DNA of 64,000 nt, from the NCBI RefSeq assembly GCF_017254845.1, contig NZ_JAFKCU010000003.1, forward strand, positions 310,001-374,000. The letters are read 5' to 3'. This document shows positions 42,701 to 50,658 of the stretch, piece by piece. This DNA is from Algoriphagus pacificus. Lineage in GTDB: Bacteria > Bacteroidota > Bacteroidia > Cytophagales > Cyclobacteriaceae. Every line of letters begins with the position of its first letter. Within the stretch, counting starts at the first letter, position 1. The position numbers and the translations under genes are program-made. The notes under the pieces were generated by a model that was not told the origin of the DNA, made no database searches, and saw only the letters and a program-made list of their open reading frames with translations.

Positions 42701-42853
42701 ATGCAGCGAAATAAAAAGATATTCCTTGTTCTCTTTGTGATATTCATGTTGATCATGTGTTGGATCGGCTATGATATTTCGACTAGGACTACTTTCCCTG
42801 GCTCAAAACCAAATCTTAAGGAAAGAATCACCACAGAGGAGAATTCCAACTGA
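42701..42853 (+). CDS. Small single-pass membrane protein, 50 aa
   Basis: I translated this short frame by hand: 50 codons from ATG to TGA. The product begins with a basic MQRNKK, has one hydrophobic helix (residues 7-24, IFLVLFVIFMLIMCWIG) and a polar tail ending EENSN. There is no lipobox. Its stop lies two bases before the ATG of the DUF2452 gene, a spacing that indicates translational coupling, and a good -7 box lies upstream. A real gene is therefore likely, although it is below usual length cut-offs. Function is unknown. Confidence 0.7.
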   Translation: MQRNKKIFLVLFVIFMLIMCWIGYDISTRTTFPGSKPNLKERITTEENSN

Positions 42854-42855
42854 AA

Positions 42856-43314
42856 ATGACAGGCAAAAAAATTGATATTGATCGTCTAGATCTGGATGAA
42901 ATGAAAAAGAAGACCACGGAAAACCCTGGGCTTCTCCCTTATGCTCATCATTCTGGAAGTGCGATTGTAAAACCCGAAGATCAGGGAAAAATTACAGGCA
43001 GGGCAGTGGCAGCTATGCAAAGCCAAACTGAAATGCAAATGGCTCAGATTTATGAGCAAATGCAATTATTGGCTGAACAGGCTAAATCCATTCAGGCTAG
43101 AGTGGAGTATTCTGAGAGAATTTATCAGGCCACGGTATCATTCGAGCCATTGATCAACCATACTTATTTTCTGTACCAAAAAAATGATGGAACCGATTTT
43201 TTGAGCATGATTTCTCCTGAGGAATGGGGAAGAAAGAAGGACTTTGCGATGTTTTTGGCAGAAGTAAAATTATTGGCAGATCATACCTGGCAGATCGTCC
43301 GGGAAAATAAATAA
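42856..43314 (+). CDS. DUF2452 domain protein
   Basis: A 152-residue soluble protein. The family marks are the N-terminal NPGLLPYAHHSGSAIVKPED, a helix-rich middle with Gln and Met (QMQLLAEQAKSIQARVEYSE), and FEPLINHTYFLYQK. DUF2452 has no known function but is broadly conserved in Bacteroidota. It lies between a 50-residue membrane protein and an unknown gene on the same strand, with two- and four-base gaps, so all three share a transcript. The coiled-coil-like middle suggests oligomerisation. Confidence 0.85.
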   Translation: MTGKKIDIDRLDLDEMKKKTTENPGLLPYAHHSGSAIVKPEDQGKITGRAVAAMQSQTEMQMAQIYEQMQLLAEQAKSIQARVEYSERIYQATVSFEPLINHTYFLYQKNDGTDFLSMISPEEWGRKKDFAMFLAEVKLLADHTWQIVRENK

Positions 43315-43318
43315 GCAA

Positions 43319-43963
43319 ATGGATAACCTAATTACCAGACAGCTCAATCTGATACTTAAAGAAGGGGAAGTTGAGTTTGAAAGGGAATTTGAATTGGATG
43401 TAAATCCAAAGTTTCTAGACAAAAAAGGTGAAGATTGGCTCAAAGAAATTTATAAGGATTTAGGTGGTCAAGGGAATTTGCCTTTGTTGAACAAATTGAA
43501 ATTTGATTTCAAAGTCAACAGGTGTCTATTCTTGTATGACGATGAACTTCACTTTAATCGATATCGCTTAATTACTTTTAGATCAGAGTTTTACTCGGAA
43601 ATGAATCTGCCATTTTATGAAGCCCAGAAAAGACTTTGTAGGGCTTATGAAAAAGATTGTTTGAAGGAAGGCTTACAAATAAGAGTTTGGAATGGTGTGC
43701 CTTTGGCAAAGCATTGCTTTGGAGATGCAAATGAACCAGGAGATTTTTTCGGAAATGGAGCAACGGGTTGGAAGCTAACAGCTTATAATGATGCCCAAAT
43801 AGACCTTCAGAGTAGAATCCATGGATATAAGCTAATCCGACTAAATCCATATGAAACACTAATGACAGGTGGTTCTTTGAAGCGCTTGGATCATTTGCTA
43901 GTCAATCCAAAAGAAGAGCAGCGAAAAATGCTGCTCAACTGGTTACTGCGTAAAATTCAATAA
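43319..43963 (+). CDS. Conserved protein of unknown function
   Basis: A 214-residue soluble protein I do not recognise. It begins with helices MDNLITRQLNLILKEGE and contains conserved-looking stretches LYDDELHFNRYRLITFRSEFY and HCFGDANEPGDFFGNGATGWK, with several Cys and His in the second half. No signal peptide or catalytic signature is seen. It is the last gene of the small-protein/DUF2452 operon and converges with the deoxynucleoside kinase gene across three bases. It probably works with DUF2452, which is inference from operon structure. Confidence 0.7.
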   Translation: MDNLITRQLNLILKEGEVEFEREFELDVNPKFLDKKGEDWLKEIYKDLGGQGNLPLLNKLKFDFKVNRCLFLYDDELHFNRYRLITFRSEFYSEMNLPFYEAQKRLCRAYEKDCLKEGLQIRVWNGVPLAKHCFGDANEPGDFFGNGATGWKLTAYNDAQIDLQSRIHGYKLIRLNPYETLMTGGSLKRLDHLLVNPKEEQRKMLLNWLLRKIQ

Positions 43964-43966
43964 ATC

Positions 43967-44584
43967 TTAGGAGAACAATCCGAAGATCTCACGATCAACT
44001 TTCTCCACCACATAGGAAAAATCTGCGGCTCGTTCTACGAAATCGAGATTGTTTACATCTACGATTAAAAGCTTTCCTTCTTTGTATCCAGAAATCCAAT
44101 CTTCGTAATGCTGATTGAGGTTTTTCAGATAATCAATTCGCATAGTTGTTTCATAACTTCTGCCACGCTTTTCTATTTGCCCGACTAGCTTGGGGATATC
44201 AGCTTTCAGATAAATCAAAAGATCTGGAGCTTTGACATGTGCAATCATGCTGTCGAATAGGCTCCTGTAGTTTTCATAATCCCTTTCGGACATCAAACCA
44301 CTTTTATACAAATTGGCAGCAAAAATATAGGCGTCCTCATAAATCGTCCGATCCTGAATGAAGTCGTATTCATTCTCCTGGATTTTTTTGATTTGGTTGA
44401 AACGGGAATTAAGGAAATAAACCTGCAGATGAAAAGCCCATCGCTTCATGTCTTCGTAGAAATCAGGCAAGTAGGGGTTGTTGTCAACCGCCTCAAACTC
44501 TGCTTTCCATCCGTAATGTTTTGCAAGTTTTTCTGTCAAAGTGGTTTTTCCACTTCCTATGTTTCCGGAAACAGCGATATGCAT
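43967..44584 (-). CDS. Deoxynucleoside kinase
   Basis: It phosphorylates deoxynucleosides with ATP for salvage. The 205 residues show the P-loop GNIGSGKTTLTEKL at 6-19, the acidic catalytic EAVDNNPYLPDFY near 37-49, and the ERD-like IQDRTIYEDAYIFA at 75-88. The LID arginines sit in KRGRSYE (133-141). This belongs to the dCK/dGK family; the base preference is not evident. It is transcribed toward the unknown gene and is followed upstream on the strand by the dehydrogenase gene, 13 bases away. Confidence 0.9.
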   Translation of the reverse strand: MHIAVSGNIGSGKTTLTEKLAKHYGWKAEFEAVDNNPYLPDFYEDMKRWAFHLQVYFLNSRFNQIKKIQENEYDFIQDRTIYEDAYIFAANLYKSGLMSERDYENYRSLFDSMIAHVKAPDLLIYLKADIPKLVGQIEKRGRSYETTMRIDYLKNLNQHYEDWISGYKEGKLLIVDVNNLDFVERAADFSYVVEKVDREIFGLFS

Positions 44585-44597
44585 TTTACCCTATTTT

Positions 44598-45488
44598 TTA
44601 CTTTGAAAACCTAGGAGAAAGCACAAGATCCTTGGACCCTTTGGTGTATTTATAAAAGCCTTCTCCGGATTTGACACCTTTGAAACCAGCTTCTACCATA
44701 TTTGCCAATAAAGGACAAGGTGCATATTTCGGATTTCCAAAACCTTCGTGAAGTACTTTTAGGATAGAAAGACATACATCCAAGCCAATAAAATCAGCCA
44801 GTTGAAGTGGACCCATCGGATGAGCCATCCCTAATTTCATCACTGTATCAATTTCATTTATGCCCGCCACTCCTTCATAAAGGGTATAAATCGCCTCGTT
44901 AATCATAGGCATCAAAATCCTATTCGCGACAAAACCAGGATAATCATTTACTTCTACAGGTTCCTTGGATAGTTTTTTGGAAAGCTCCATGATTTGGTTT
45001 GTGACCGCATCAGAAGTGGCGTATCCTCTGATTACTTCAACAAGTTTCATCACAGGAACAGGATTCATGAAGTGCATTCCAATCACTTGCTCTGCACGAT
45101 TGGTGACTGCAGCAATCTTTGTGATAGAAATAGAGGAAGTATTAGAAGCCAGAATTGCAGTAGGAGGTGTTAGACTATCTAATTGACGGAAAAGATCCAG
45201 TTTGATCCCCATGTTTTCAGTGGCAGCCTCAATCACTAGATCTGCATTTTTCACTCCTTCTGCAAGATCTGTATAAGTCACAATCTTGGATAAGGCAGCC
45301 TCTTTGTCTGACTCAGAGATTAATTCTTTGCTTACTTGTCTATCTAGATTTTTAGAGATGGTTGCTAAAGCTTTGTCAAGAAAATCCTGCTTTAAATCAA
45401 TCAAAGAAACAGAATAGCCATTCTGAGCAAAGACATGAGCAATGCCATTTCCCATTGTTCCTGAGCCGATTACAGATATGTTTTTCAT
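44598..45488 (-). CDS. 3-hydroxybutyryl-CoA dehydrogenase
   Basis: It interconverts 3-hydroxyacyl-CoA and 3-oxoacyl-CoA with NAD(P). I use the ATG at 45488 (MKNISVIGSGTMG, 296 aa), five codons inside the longer frame. The nucleotide-binding GSGTMGNGIAH is at the start, ILASNTSSISITKIA in the middle, and HFMNPVPVMKLVEVI carries the catalytic His, followed by the helical C-terminal domain with RILMPMINEAIY and DTVMKLGMAHPMGPLQLAD. It is a short form without crotonase domain. Likely role: fatty or amino acid degradation with ETF. Confidence 0.93.
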   Translation of the reverse strand: MKNISVIGSGTMGNGIAHVFAQNGYSVSLIDLKQDFLDKALATISKNLDRQVSKELISESDKEAALSKIVTYTDLAEGVKNADLVIEAATENMGIKLDLFRQLDSLTPPTAILASNTSSISITKIAAVTNRAEQVIGMHFMNPVPVMKLVEVIRGYATSDAVTNQIMELSKKLSKEPVEVNDYPGFVANRILMPMINEAIYTLYEGVAGINEIDTVMKLGMAHPMGPLQLADFIGLDVCLSILKVLHEGFGNPKYAPCPLLANMVEAGFKGVKSGEGFYKYTKGSKDLVLSPRFSK

Positions 45489-45603
45489 GGATTTTAGGGT
45501 CAATTTTAAAGTTATACTTTGGGTTCTTTATTTAAATGCGATATTTTAAAGTCTTCAAAGCTAGTTCGAAGCTTTTCGAATTCCAATTTTCAACTTCCCT
45601 TTC

Positions 45604-45660
45604 CCGACTTTGTTTGTCGGAAAAACTTCCCGCTTGAAAGAGGATTAATACCTACCTTTA
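45604..45660 (+). promoter_or_regulatory. Hairpin and promoter-like elements upstream of cvfB
   Basis: An inverted repeat CCGAC (45604-45608) and GTCGG (45616-45620) with loop TTTGTTT lies upstream. TTG at 45634-45636 and TACCTTTA (45653-45660) are 16 bases apart, close to the -33/-7 layout with one mismatch in the -7 box, which ends four bases before the ATG. Confidence 0.3.
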
Positions 45661-45664
45661 GGGC

Positions 45665-46501
45665 ATGAAAGAATTAGGTTTGATCAGTAACCTGCCAATA
45701 AATAGGTTCACTGATTTTGGAGCATATTTGGCACTCAGCTCAGGCGAAGAAGTTTTATTGCCAAAAGGTTACCTTTTAGGAGATGAAAAAGAAGGTGAAG
45801 AAATAGCTGTATTTGTTTACACGGATAGTGAGGATAGACCTGTTGCTGTGACAGAAAGCCCAAAAGCACTTTTGGATGAGTTTGCAGTTTTGGAAGTAAA
45901 AGAAGTGGCTTCTTTTGGTGCTTTTTTAGATTGGGGATTGCCAAAGGATCTTTTTGTTCCGAAAGCGGAAATGGGCCAAAATATGGTTGCCGGCAAGAAA
46001 TACTTGGTAAAAGTCTGTGTGGATTTCCAAACTAATCGATTGATTGGTGTCAATAAGTATAGAGACTTTCTTTCTCCTGCTCCAGAGGATTTTGGCTTTG
46101 GGACCGAAGTTTCAGGATTAGTCTTCGATAAAACTGACTTGGGATATAAAGTCTTGATAGAAGATAAATACGAAGGTTTGGTCTTTTCCAATGAAGTTTT
46201 CCAGCCGATTGAAATCGGAGAATTACGAAAATTTTATGTCAAGAAAAGAAGAGATGATGGAAAAGTAGATTTGCAATTGCTACCTCCAGGAAGGGTGAAA
46301 TATGATGAAGGCTCGGAGCTGATTCTCTCGATTTTAGAAGAAAAAGGCTTTATGCCACTTCATGATAAATCTGCTCCAGAGCTGATTCAAAAAGAGCTAG
46401 GGATGAGCAAAAAGCATTTCAAGCAATGTATTGGGCAACTATACAAAGCAGGTAAAATCAGAATTCAGGTAGACGGTATTGCCATTAACTCCACTAATTA
46501 A
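45665..46501 (+). CDS. cvfB: S1-like RNA-binding protein, CvfB family
   Basis: A 278-residue cytoplasmic protein with three or four S1-like beta barrels and a C-terminal winged helix. The N-terminal KELGLISNLPINRFTDFGAYL and the repeats EVASFGAFLDWGLPKDLFVP and TDLGYKVLIEDKYEGLVFSNE fit CvfB, first described as a regulator of virulence gene expression in Staphylococcus. The final 65 residues (ILSILEEKGFMPL...AGKIRIQVDGIAI) form the winged-helix part. Monocistronic; its end overlaps the convergent ArsC-like gene by eight bases. Confidence 0.88.
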   Translation: MKELGLISNLPINRFTDFGAYLALSSGEEVLLPKGYLLGDEKEGEEIAVFVYTDSEDRPVAVTESPKALLDEFAVLEVKEVASFGAFLDWGLPKDLFVPKAEMGQNMVAGKKYLVKVCVDFQTNRLIGVNKYRDFLSPAPEDFGFGTEVSGLVFDKTDLGYKVLIEDKYEGLVFSNEVFQPIEIGELRKFYVKKRRDDGKVDLQLLPPGRVKYDEGSELILSILEEKGFMPLHDKSAPELIQKELGMSKKHFKQCIGQLYKAGKIRIQVDGIAINSTN

Positions 46502-46853
46502 GCCGCAGAATATCGCTTGGAGTTCGGCAGAGAATTGCCTTATTTCTCAACACGGCAATCGGTGATTTAATCAAATGTGGATACCTAACCAAGATGTTCA
46601 GCCAGCTTTCATCATCCCAGTTTTTACCCGCGATCAAAGCTTGGTATTGAGGATGGGCCTTATTCAACAAGTCCTTGGCACGGAGATTAAGTTTCATCAA
46701 CATGCTGTTCCATTGCGTGGTGGTAATCCTTTCTTTGACCACATCAATTTGATTGATAAACTTAGCCACCGAATGTGCATAGGCTAAAGTTTGCTTGTCT
46801 ATCAACTGGTCTGGACTATGATAGAAATAGAGTTCTGAGGGATGTGTTTTCAT
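46494..46853 (-). CDS. ArsC/Spx-like thioredoxin-fold protein without catalytic cysteine
   Basis: A 119-residue protein with the C-terminal ArsC-family pattern: a long helix region, YPHLIKSPIAVLRNKAILC, then RTPSDILRL. In true arsenate reductases a Cys sits in the N-terminal loop (usual form NPxCSKS), whereas here the loop reads YHSPDQLIDK and has none. So it is unlikely to reduce arsenate. It may be an Spx-like regulator or a structural relic. It overlaps cvfB by eight bases at its 3' end. The family is recognised from the C-terminal half only. Confidence 0.65.
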   Translation of the reverse strand: MKTHPSELYFYHSPDQLIDKQTLAYAHSVAKFINQIDVVKERITTTQWNSMLMKLNLRAKDLLNKAHPQYQALIAGKNWDDESWLNILVRYPHLIKSPIAVLRNKAILCRTPSDILRLN

Positions 46854-46950
46854 AGGGATTTGGGTTTAATTCTATATAATATACTGAAAATCTATAGTTT
46901 ATAAAAATAGTCTTGGTTTAAATTAAAAATACAAAATATGATTTGCTGTC

Positions 46951-47445
46951 ATGAAAATTGACTTGGAGAGCTTTGGGAAGGAAAGTAAATCAGAATTTCC
47001 AGCAAATAAGAAACTGAAGGAAAGGCTAAGAAAGGTCAAGCCGAAAGAACTGGATCAAAAATTTGAGCAATTGCATGAGGAGACTTTTGCTGAACTTGAT
47101 TGCCTAGAATGCGCAAATTGCTGCAAGACGACAAGTCCGATTTTTATTCAGACTGATATTGATCGTCTAGCTAAGGTGTTTCGAATGAAAAGCAGCGAAT
47201 TTATTGACCAATACCTATATCGTGATGAGGAGGGAGATTTTGTTTTAAACTCTTCACCCTGTCCATTTTTAAATGAGGATAATAAATGTTTGGTCTATGA
47301 TTCCAGACCAAAAGCGTGCAGGGAATATCCGCACACCAATCGAAAAAATATGCATGGAATTTTGGCATTAAGTCTGAAAAATACGCTTGTTTGCCCTGCA
47401 GTTTTCAAAATTTTCATGGAGATTGGCAAAGAATATAGGAAGTAA
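46951..47445 (+). CDS. YkgJ-like cysteine-cluster protein
   Basis: A 164-residue protein of the YkgJ/CxxCxxCC family, which probably binds zinc or an iron-sulfur cluster. The cysteine pattern is CLECANCC (51, 54, 57, 58), then C104 in SPCPFL, C113 in KCLVYDSRPKAC (with C123), and C148. Residues 1-45 are a charged helix. Function in the family is unproven. The ROK kinase follows 45 bases later on the same strand, which suggests co-transcription but not a functional link. Confidence 0.88.
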   Translation: MKIDLESFGKESKSEFPANKKLKERLRKVKPKELDQKFEQLHEETFAELDCLECANCCKTTSPIFIQTDIDRLAKVFRMKSSEFIDQYLYRDEEGDFVLNSSPCPFLNEDNKCLVYDSRPKACREYPHTNRKNMHGILALSLKNTLVCPAVFKIFMEIGKEYRK

Positions 47446-47490
47446 AATATTTCTTTTGCTTTTTTGAAGCACAAACCTATAACAATAAAC

Positions 47491-48423
47491 ATGCAAAATC
47501 AGGATACACACTTTTTAGGAGTGGACGTGGGAGGAACCCATCTAAAAATAGGTCTAGTAGACCGTGAAGGCCATATTGTTGATTTCCAGAAAGAAGACAC
47601 TCGGCCTTTTCGGGATGCCCCTGAGGGATTTGGTCCTGCTTTTATCACAGTGGTGGGGAAGTATCTTGAAAAATACCCTGAAGTAAAAAAGGTTGGAATC
47701 GGACTTCCAGGTCTGATTTCAAAAGACAGAACTACAACACTGGAAATTCCTGCAATTCCTGCATTGAATGACTTTAATCTTAAAGGTGGCCTTGAAGCAA
47801 AATATCCCGATTACGAATTTTTCTTAGAGAACGATGCTGCTGCAGCTGGAATTGGTGAATTCTACTTTGGAAAGGATGATCCAAGTGCAAATTTTTTATT
47901 TGTCACAATGGGTACTGGAATTGGTAGTGCTCTGGTTTTAGATGGTGAAGTATTCAAAGGATCTCGTGGAAATGCCATGGAAATGGGCCACATGCTTTCA
48001 AGAGGAAATGCTCGATTGGAGACCTTGGTGGGAAGAAATGGAATTTTGACCATCATGGAACGAATGATCGCAGCTTATCCAGAAAAAGCTGGTGACCTAG
48101 TCAATAAAGAACTCGGAACTCATTTATTGGTAGACACAGCCAAAGCCGGAAATGAAGTTTCTCTTATGGTTTTCAAAGAGGTTGGCACCATTCTGGGCGA
48201 AGCAATTGTTTCAACCATTCGAGTGTTGGATGTCACTGAAGTTTATTTTGGAGGAGGAATTTCCGCAGGACTGGAATTTATGATGCCTGCGATGGATCAT
48301 ACAATAAGGCAATATTTGACCCATTATTATGTAAAGGATCTGAAGCTTAAAAAAGCAACTCTGGAAAACAATGCAGGAACGCTTGGCGCAGCTGCACTTT
48401 GCTTTATGGGTTCAGGGTTGTAA
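47491..48423 (+). CDS. ROK-family sugar kinase without the usual zinc cysteine site
   Basis: A 310-residue putative glucokinase-like enzyme. I use the ATG at 47491, since the longer frame begins with TTG at 47464 and adds nine unrelated residues. ATP-binding VDVGGTHLKIG, the GIGLPGLI loop, ENDAAAAGIGE with the catalytic Asp, and MGTGIGSA are all present. The usual CxCGxxGCxE zinc motif of ROK proteins is missing: the GHMLSRGNARLETLVGR segment has no cysteine. Substrate is unknown. The 3' end overlaps the convergent lipoprotein gene by 20 bases. Confidence 0.85.
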   Translation: MQNQDTHFLGVDVGGTHLKIGLVDREGHIVDFQKEDTRPFRDAPEGFGPAFITVVGKYLEKYPEVKKVGIGLPGLISKDRTTTLEIPAIPALNDFNLKGGLEAKYPDYEFFLENDAAAAGIGEFYFGKDDPSANFLFVTMGTGIGSALVLDGEVFKGSRGNAMEMGHMLSRGNARLETLVGRNGILTIMERMIAAYPEKAGDLVNKELGTHLLVDTAKAGNEVSLMVFKEVGTILGEAIVSTIRVLDVTEVYFGGGISAGLEFMMPAMDHTIRQYLTHYYVKDLKLKKATLENNAGTLGAAALCFMGSGL

Positions 48424-48790
48424 TCGTTACTTCCGATACATTACTTACCGCATTCATTCGAAAAAGAACTCTCAGGGGTTCTTTTTCTGTTTCTACGCCA
48501 TCGCAATCACCACTTGGTTCTAAAAAGTAGAAGAAAAAACTTTGACTTTTATCCACTAATTCCACTCGGTCCGGTCTACCAAAAGTCTTGATAATGGACT
48601 GGTTGTTTTCTCCCAGAAAAGTATTTTTGATGCGTTCTAATTCTTCCTTGTCTTGCATCCTTAATCCCTTGCATCCATAGCGATCCGCCTTCCAGTTTTC
48701 CAAATTGATGTTTCCTGCATCTAATTTCCCACCGCAGGAAAGAAGACAAATTAATACCAGAGGTAGAATAAATCTGAAATACTTAAACAT
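48404..48790 (-). CDS. Small lipoprotein of SmpA/OmlA-like appearance
   Basis: I choose the ATG at 48790, which gives a 128-residue lipoprotein with MFKYFRFILPLVLICLLSC; the reading from 48976 starts within the upstream hydroxylase gene. The mature part has KNTFLGENNQSIIKTFGRPD and a beta-rich YFLEPSGDC..VLFRMNAVSNVSEVTI, reminiscent of BamE/SmpA-type domains. Function is unknown. It starts two bases after the hydroxylase stop and its 3' end lies inside the ROK gene on the other strand. Confidence 0.75.
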   Translation of the reverse strand: MFKYFRFILPLVLICLLSCGGKLDAGNINLENWKADRYGCKGLRMQDKEELERIKNTFLGENNQSIIKTFGRPDRVELVDKSQSFFFYFLEPSGDCDGVETEKEPLRVLFRMNAVSNVSEVTITTLNP

Positions 48791-48792
48791 GA

Positions 48793-50025
48793 TTAGAGGG
48801 AAGCTGTAGAGATTTTTGAAGTCAACTTTTGGTTTTTCCAAAGCCAGAATAAGGATGCAAAAGTATAAAGACCTAAGCTGGAAAGCAGTAGGGGAAGTGA
48901 AATAATACTTTGCAGAAAGAAATAAACAGTCAGTGCAAAGACTAAGACTCTGATAATTTCCTGAGGAAAATACCAACTTCTTTTCTCAAAAACCCCTGAG
49001 AAGCTTATGGTTGTCCAAATGATCAAAAGACTGACACCTGTTTTCGTAAGCCAATCAAACTGATCAACTTTGAAAAGGAAAAATCCAGTTAAAATTAATA
49101 CCAGGATGTACTGAAAGAGAATGTACCAATTCATGACAGAAGGTACTACGGTATCAAATTTCTGGAAATTGGCTTCTATTTCTTTTGGAGCTCTGTATCC
49201 ACCCAAATAGGAAGGAAGCCAACCTGGCTTATGAAATAGATAATTGATTTTATCCTTGATTCCTTTGATTTGCTTCATCTCTTCCTTCATGGTGGCATAA
49301 TGAGCAATATTGATCCAAAGAGGATTCCAACTTCTTACAGGAGTTGTGATGCCATAAGTTGGTTTTTCTTCCTCCTCCTGAAATGTACCAAACCATTTAT
49401 CGAATAGAATGAATGTTCCCCCGTGATTTTTGTCAATGTATTTAGGATTCCGTCCATGATGAACTCGGTGATGGGAAGGGGTATTCATGAATTTTTCCAG
49501 AAAACCCATTTTGCCAATGACCTCTGTATGAATCCAAAATTGATATAATAGGTTAATTCCAGAAGCTAAAATAAGTTGTAATGGATCAAAGCCTAGAAGT
49601 GCTAAAGGAAAATAGAAAAAGAAAGTCCAGAATGTCTGGGTGCTACTTTGCCTCAAGGCTACTGATAGATTGTATTCTTCGCTGGAATGATGGACTACAT
49701 GTCCTCCCCAGAATAAATTGATTTCATGACTCATTCGATGTGCCCAATAGTAACACAAGTCATACAAGAAGAAGAGTAGGAAGAAGGTCCAAACATTAGC
49801 AGGGATTTGAAAAAAAGCGAACTTCTCATAAATGACAGTGTAAATCCCAATTGAAAGGACTTTAAAAAAAACTCCGGTAACCTGGGACATGACCCCGCAA
49901 TTAATATTGGTAATAGCATCGTTGATTCGATAGCCAGGGTGTTTTTGAAATCTAAGAGCAATCATTTCAATCGCCATTAAGATGAAATACATCGGAATGG
50001 CAATTACTACTGGACTGAGGTTCAT
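48793..50025 (-). CDS. Sterol desaturase/fatty acid hydroxylase superfamily protein
   Basis: A 410-residue membrane di-iron enzyme. The histidine boxes are HRMSHE, GHVVHHSSEEYN and HHRVHHGRN with a later GGTFILFDKWFGTF segment, so the catalytic part is in residues 80-230. Several helices follow (about 290-400), a long C-terminal membrane part like that of alkylglycerol monooxygenases. It probably hydroxylates or cleaves a lipid chain. Together with the hydroxylase at 11749 this is the second enzyme of the type here. A TATATTTG box lies 30 bases upstream. Confidence 0.88.
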   Translation of the reverse strand: MNLSPVVIAIPMYFILMAIEMIALRFQKHPGYRINDAITNINCGVMSQVTGVFFKVLSIGIYTVIYEKFAFFQIPANVWTFFLLFFLYDLCYYWAHRMSHEINLFWGGHVVHHSSEEYNLSVALRQSSTQTFWTFFFYFPLALLGFDPLQLILASGINLLYQFWIHTEVIGKMGFLEKFMNTPSHHRVHHGRNPKYIDKNHGGTFILFDKWFGTFQEEEEKPTYGITTPVRSWNPLWINIAHYATMKEEMKQIKGIKDKINYLFHKPGWLPSYLGGYRAPKEIEANFQKFDTVVPSVMNWYILFQYILVLILTGFFLFKVDQFDWLTKTGVSLLIIWTTISFSGVFEKRSWYFPQEIIRVLVFALTVYFFLQSIISLPLLLSSLGLYTFASLFWLWKNQKLTSKISTASL

Positions 50026-50054
50026 TTATTTGGGTTTGATTTGACTGAATTTGT

Positions 50055-50062
50055 CAAATATA
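50055..50062 (-). promoter_or_regulatory. Candidate -7 box (TATATTTG) of the hydroxylase gene
   Basis: This exact TAnnTTTG match on the minus strand lies 29 bases before the ATG at 50025. No TTG at -33 is seen at the expected distance. Confidence 0.3.
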
Positions 50063-50140
50063 ATCATTAAAGGAACATAATTTTAGCCACTTCTGTTTGC
50101 CCAAATCCTTTATATTAGCAGATTCAATCCCCAATAAATT

Positions 50141-50635
50141 ATGTACTATCGGTTTGGCAAAGCCTTCTATTTCCTGAGCATTCTATTCTTTGTTTTTTAC
50201 TTGCTGTATTTCTATTCAGCCTTGCCTGAGAAAATCAGTTTTAGTCAAAATGAAGAAGGAAACTTACTCACGGAATTAAGCAGAGGAACTTTCTTTTACG
50301 GAATGATTGCGGTTTTCGTCCTGTTTAATGCGATCAATTTACTTCCTCCCAAATTACTGGAAACAAAAAACCACAGAGGCTTAGTCCGACTCTTTCCTGT
50401 TGGAGATAAATTTAGGGATTATTATCTAGGATGGTTTTATTCTTTTGGTGGAATATTAAATGTCAGCTTGGCGCTTTTGATCTTTTACACACATGCTGTG
50501 AATAATCAAGATGATGATGCACCTCAGCAGTTTGATTTCTTGTTTTACATCATTCCGACATTATTTGTCATTTGGATCATTGGATTATTTGCTATTATGG
50601 TGGGTAAATTCAAACAAGTACAAAACAAATCCTGA
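50141..50635 (+). CDS. Small polytopic membrane protein, unknown function
   Basis: A 164-residue protein with four hydrophobic helices (about 10-26, 51-68, 96-114 and 131-152). The loop between helices 1 and 2 is soluble (PEKISFSQNEEGNLLTELSR) and the loop between 2 and 3 has RGLVRLFPVGDKF. I do not recognise a family. It ends 23 bases before parE on the same strand, so it may share a transcript with the topoisomerase genes, which is only a positional inference. Confidence 0.65.
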   Translation: MYYRFGKAFYFLSILFFVFYLLYFYSALPEKISFSQNEEGNLLTELSRGTFFYGMIAVFVLFNAINLLPPKLLETKNHRGLVRLFPVGDKFRDYYLGWFYSFGGILNVSLALLIFYTHAVNNQDDDAPQQFDFLFYIIPTLFVIWIIGLFAIMVGKFKQVQNKS

Positions 50636-50658
50636 TCAGGTTTTACTAGAATTAGATT

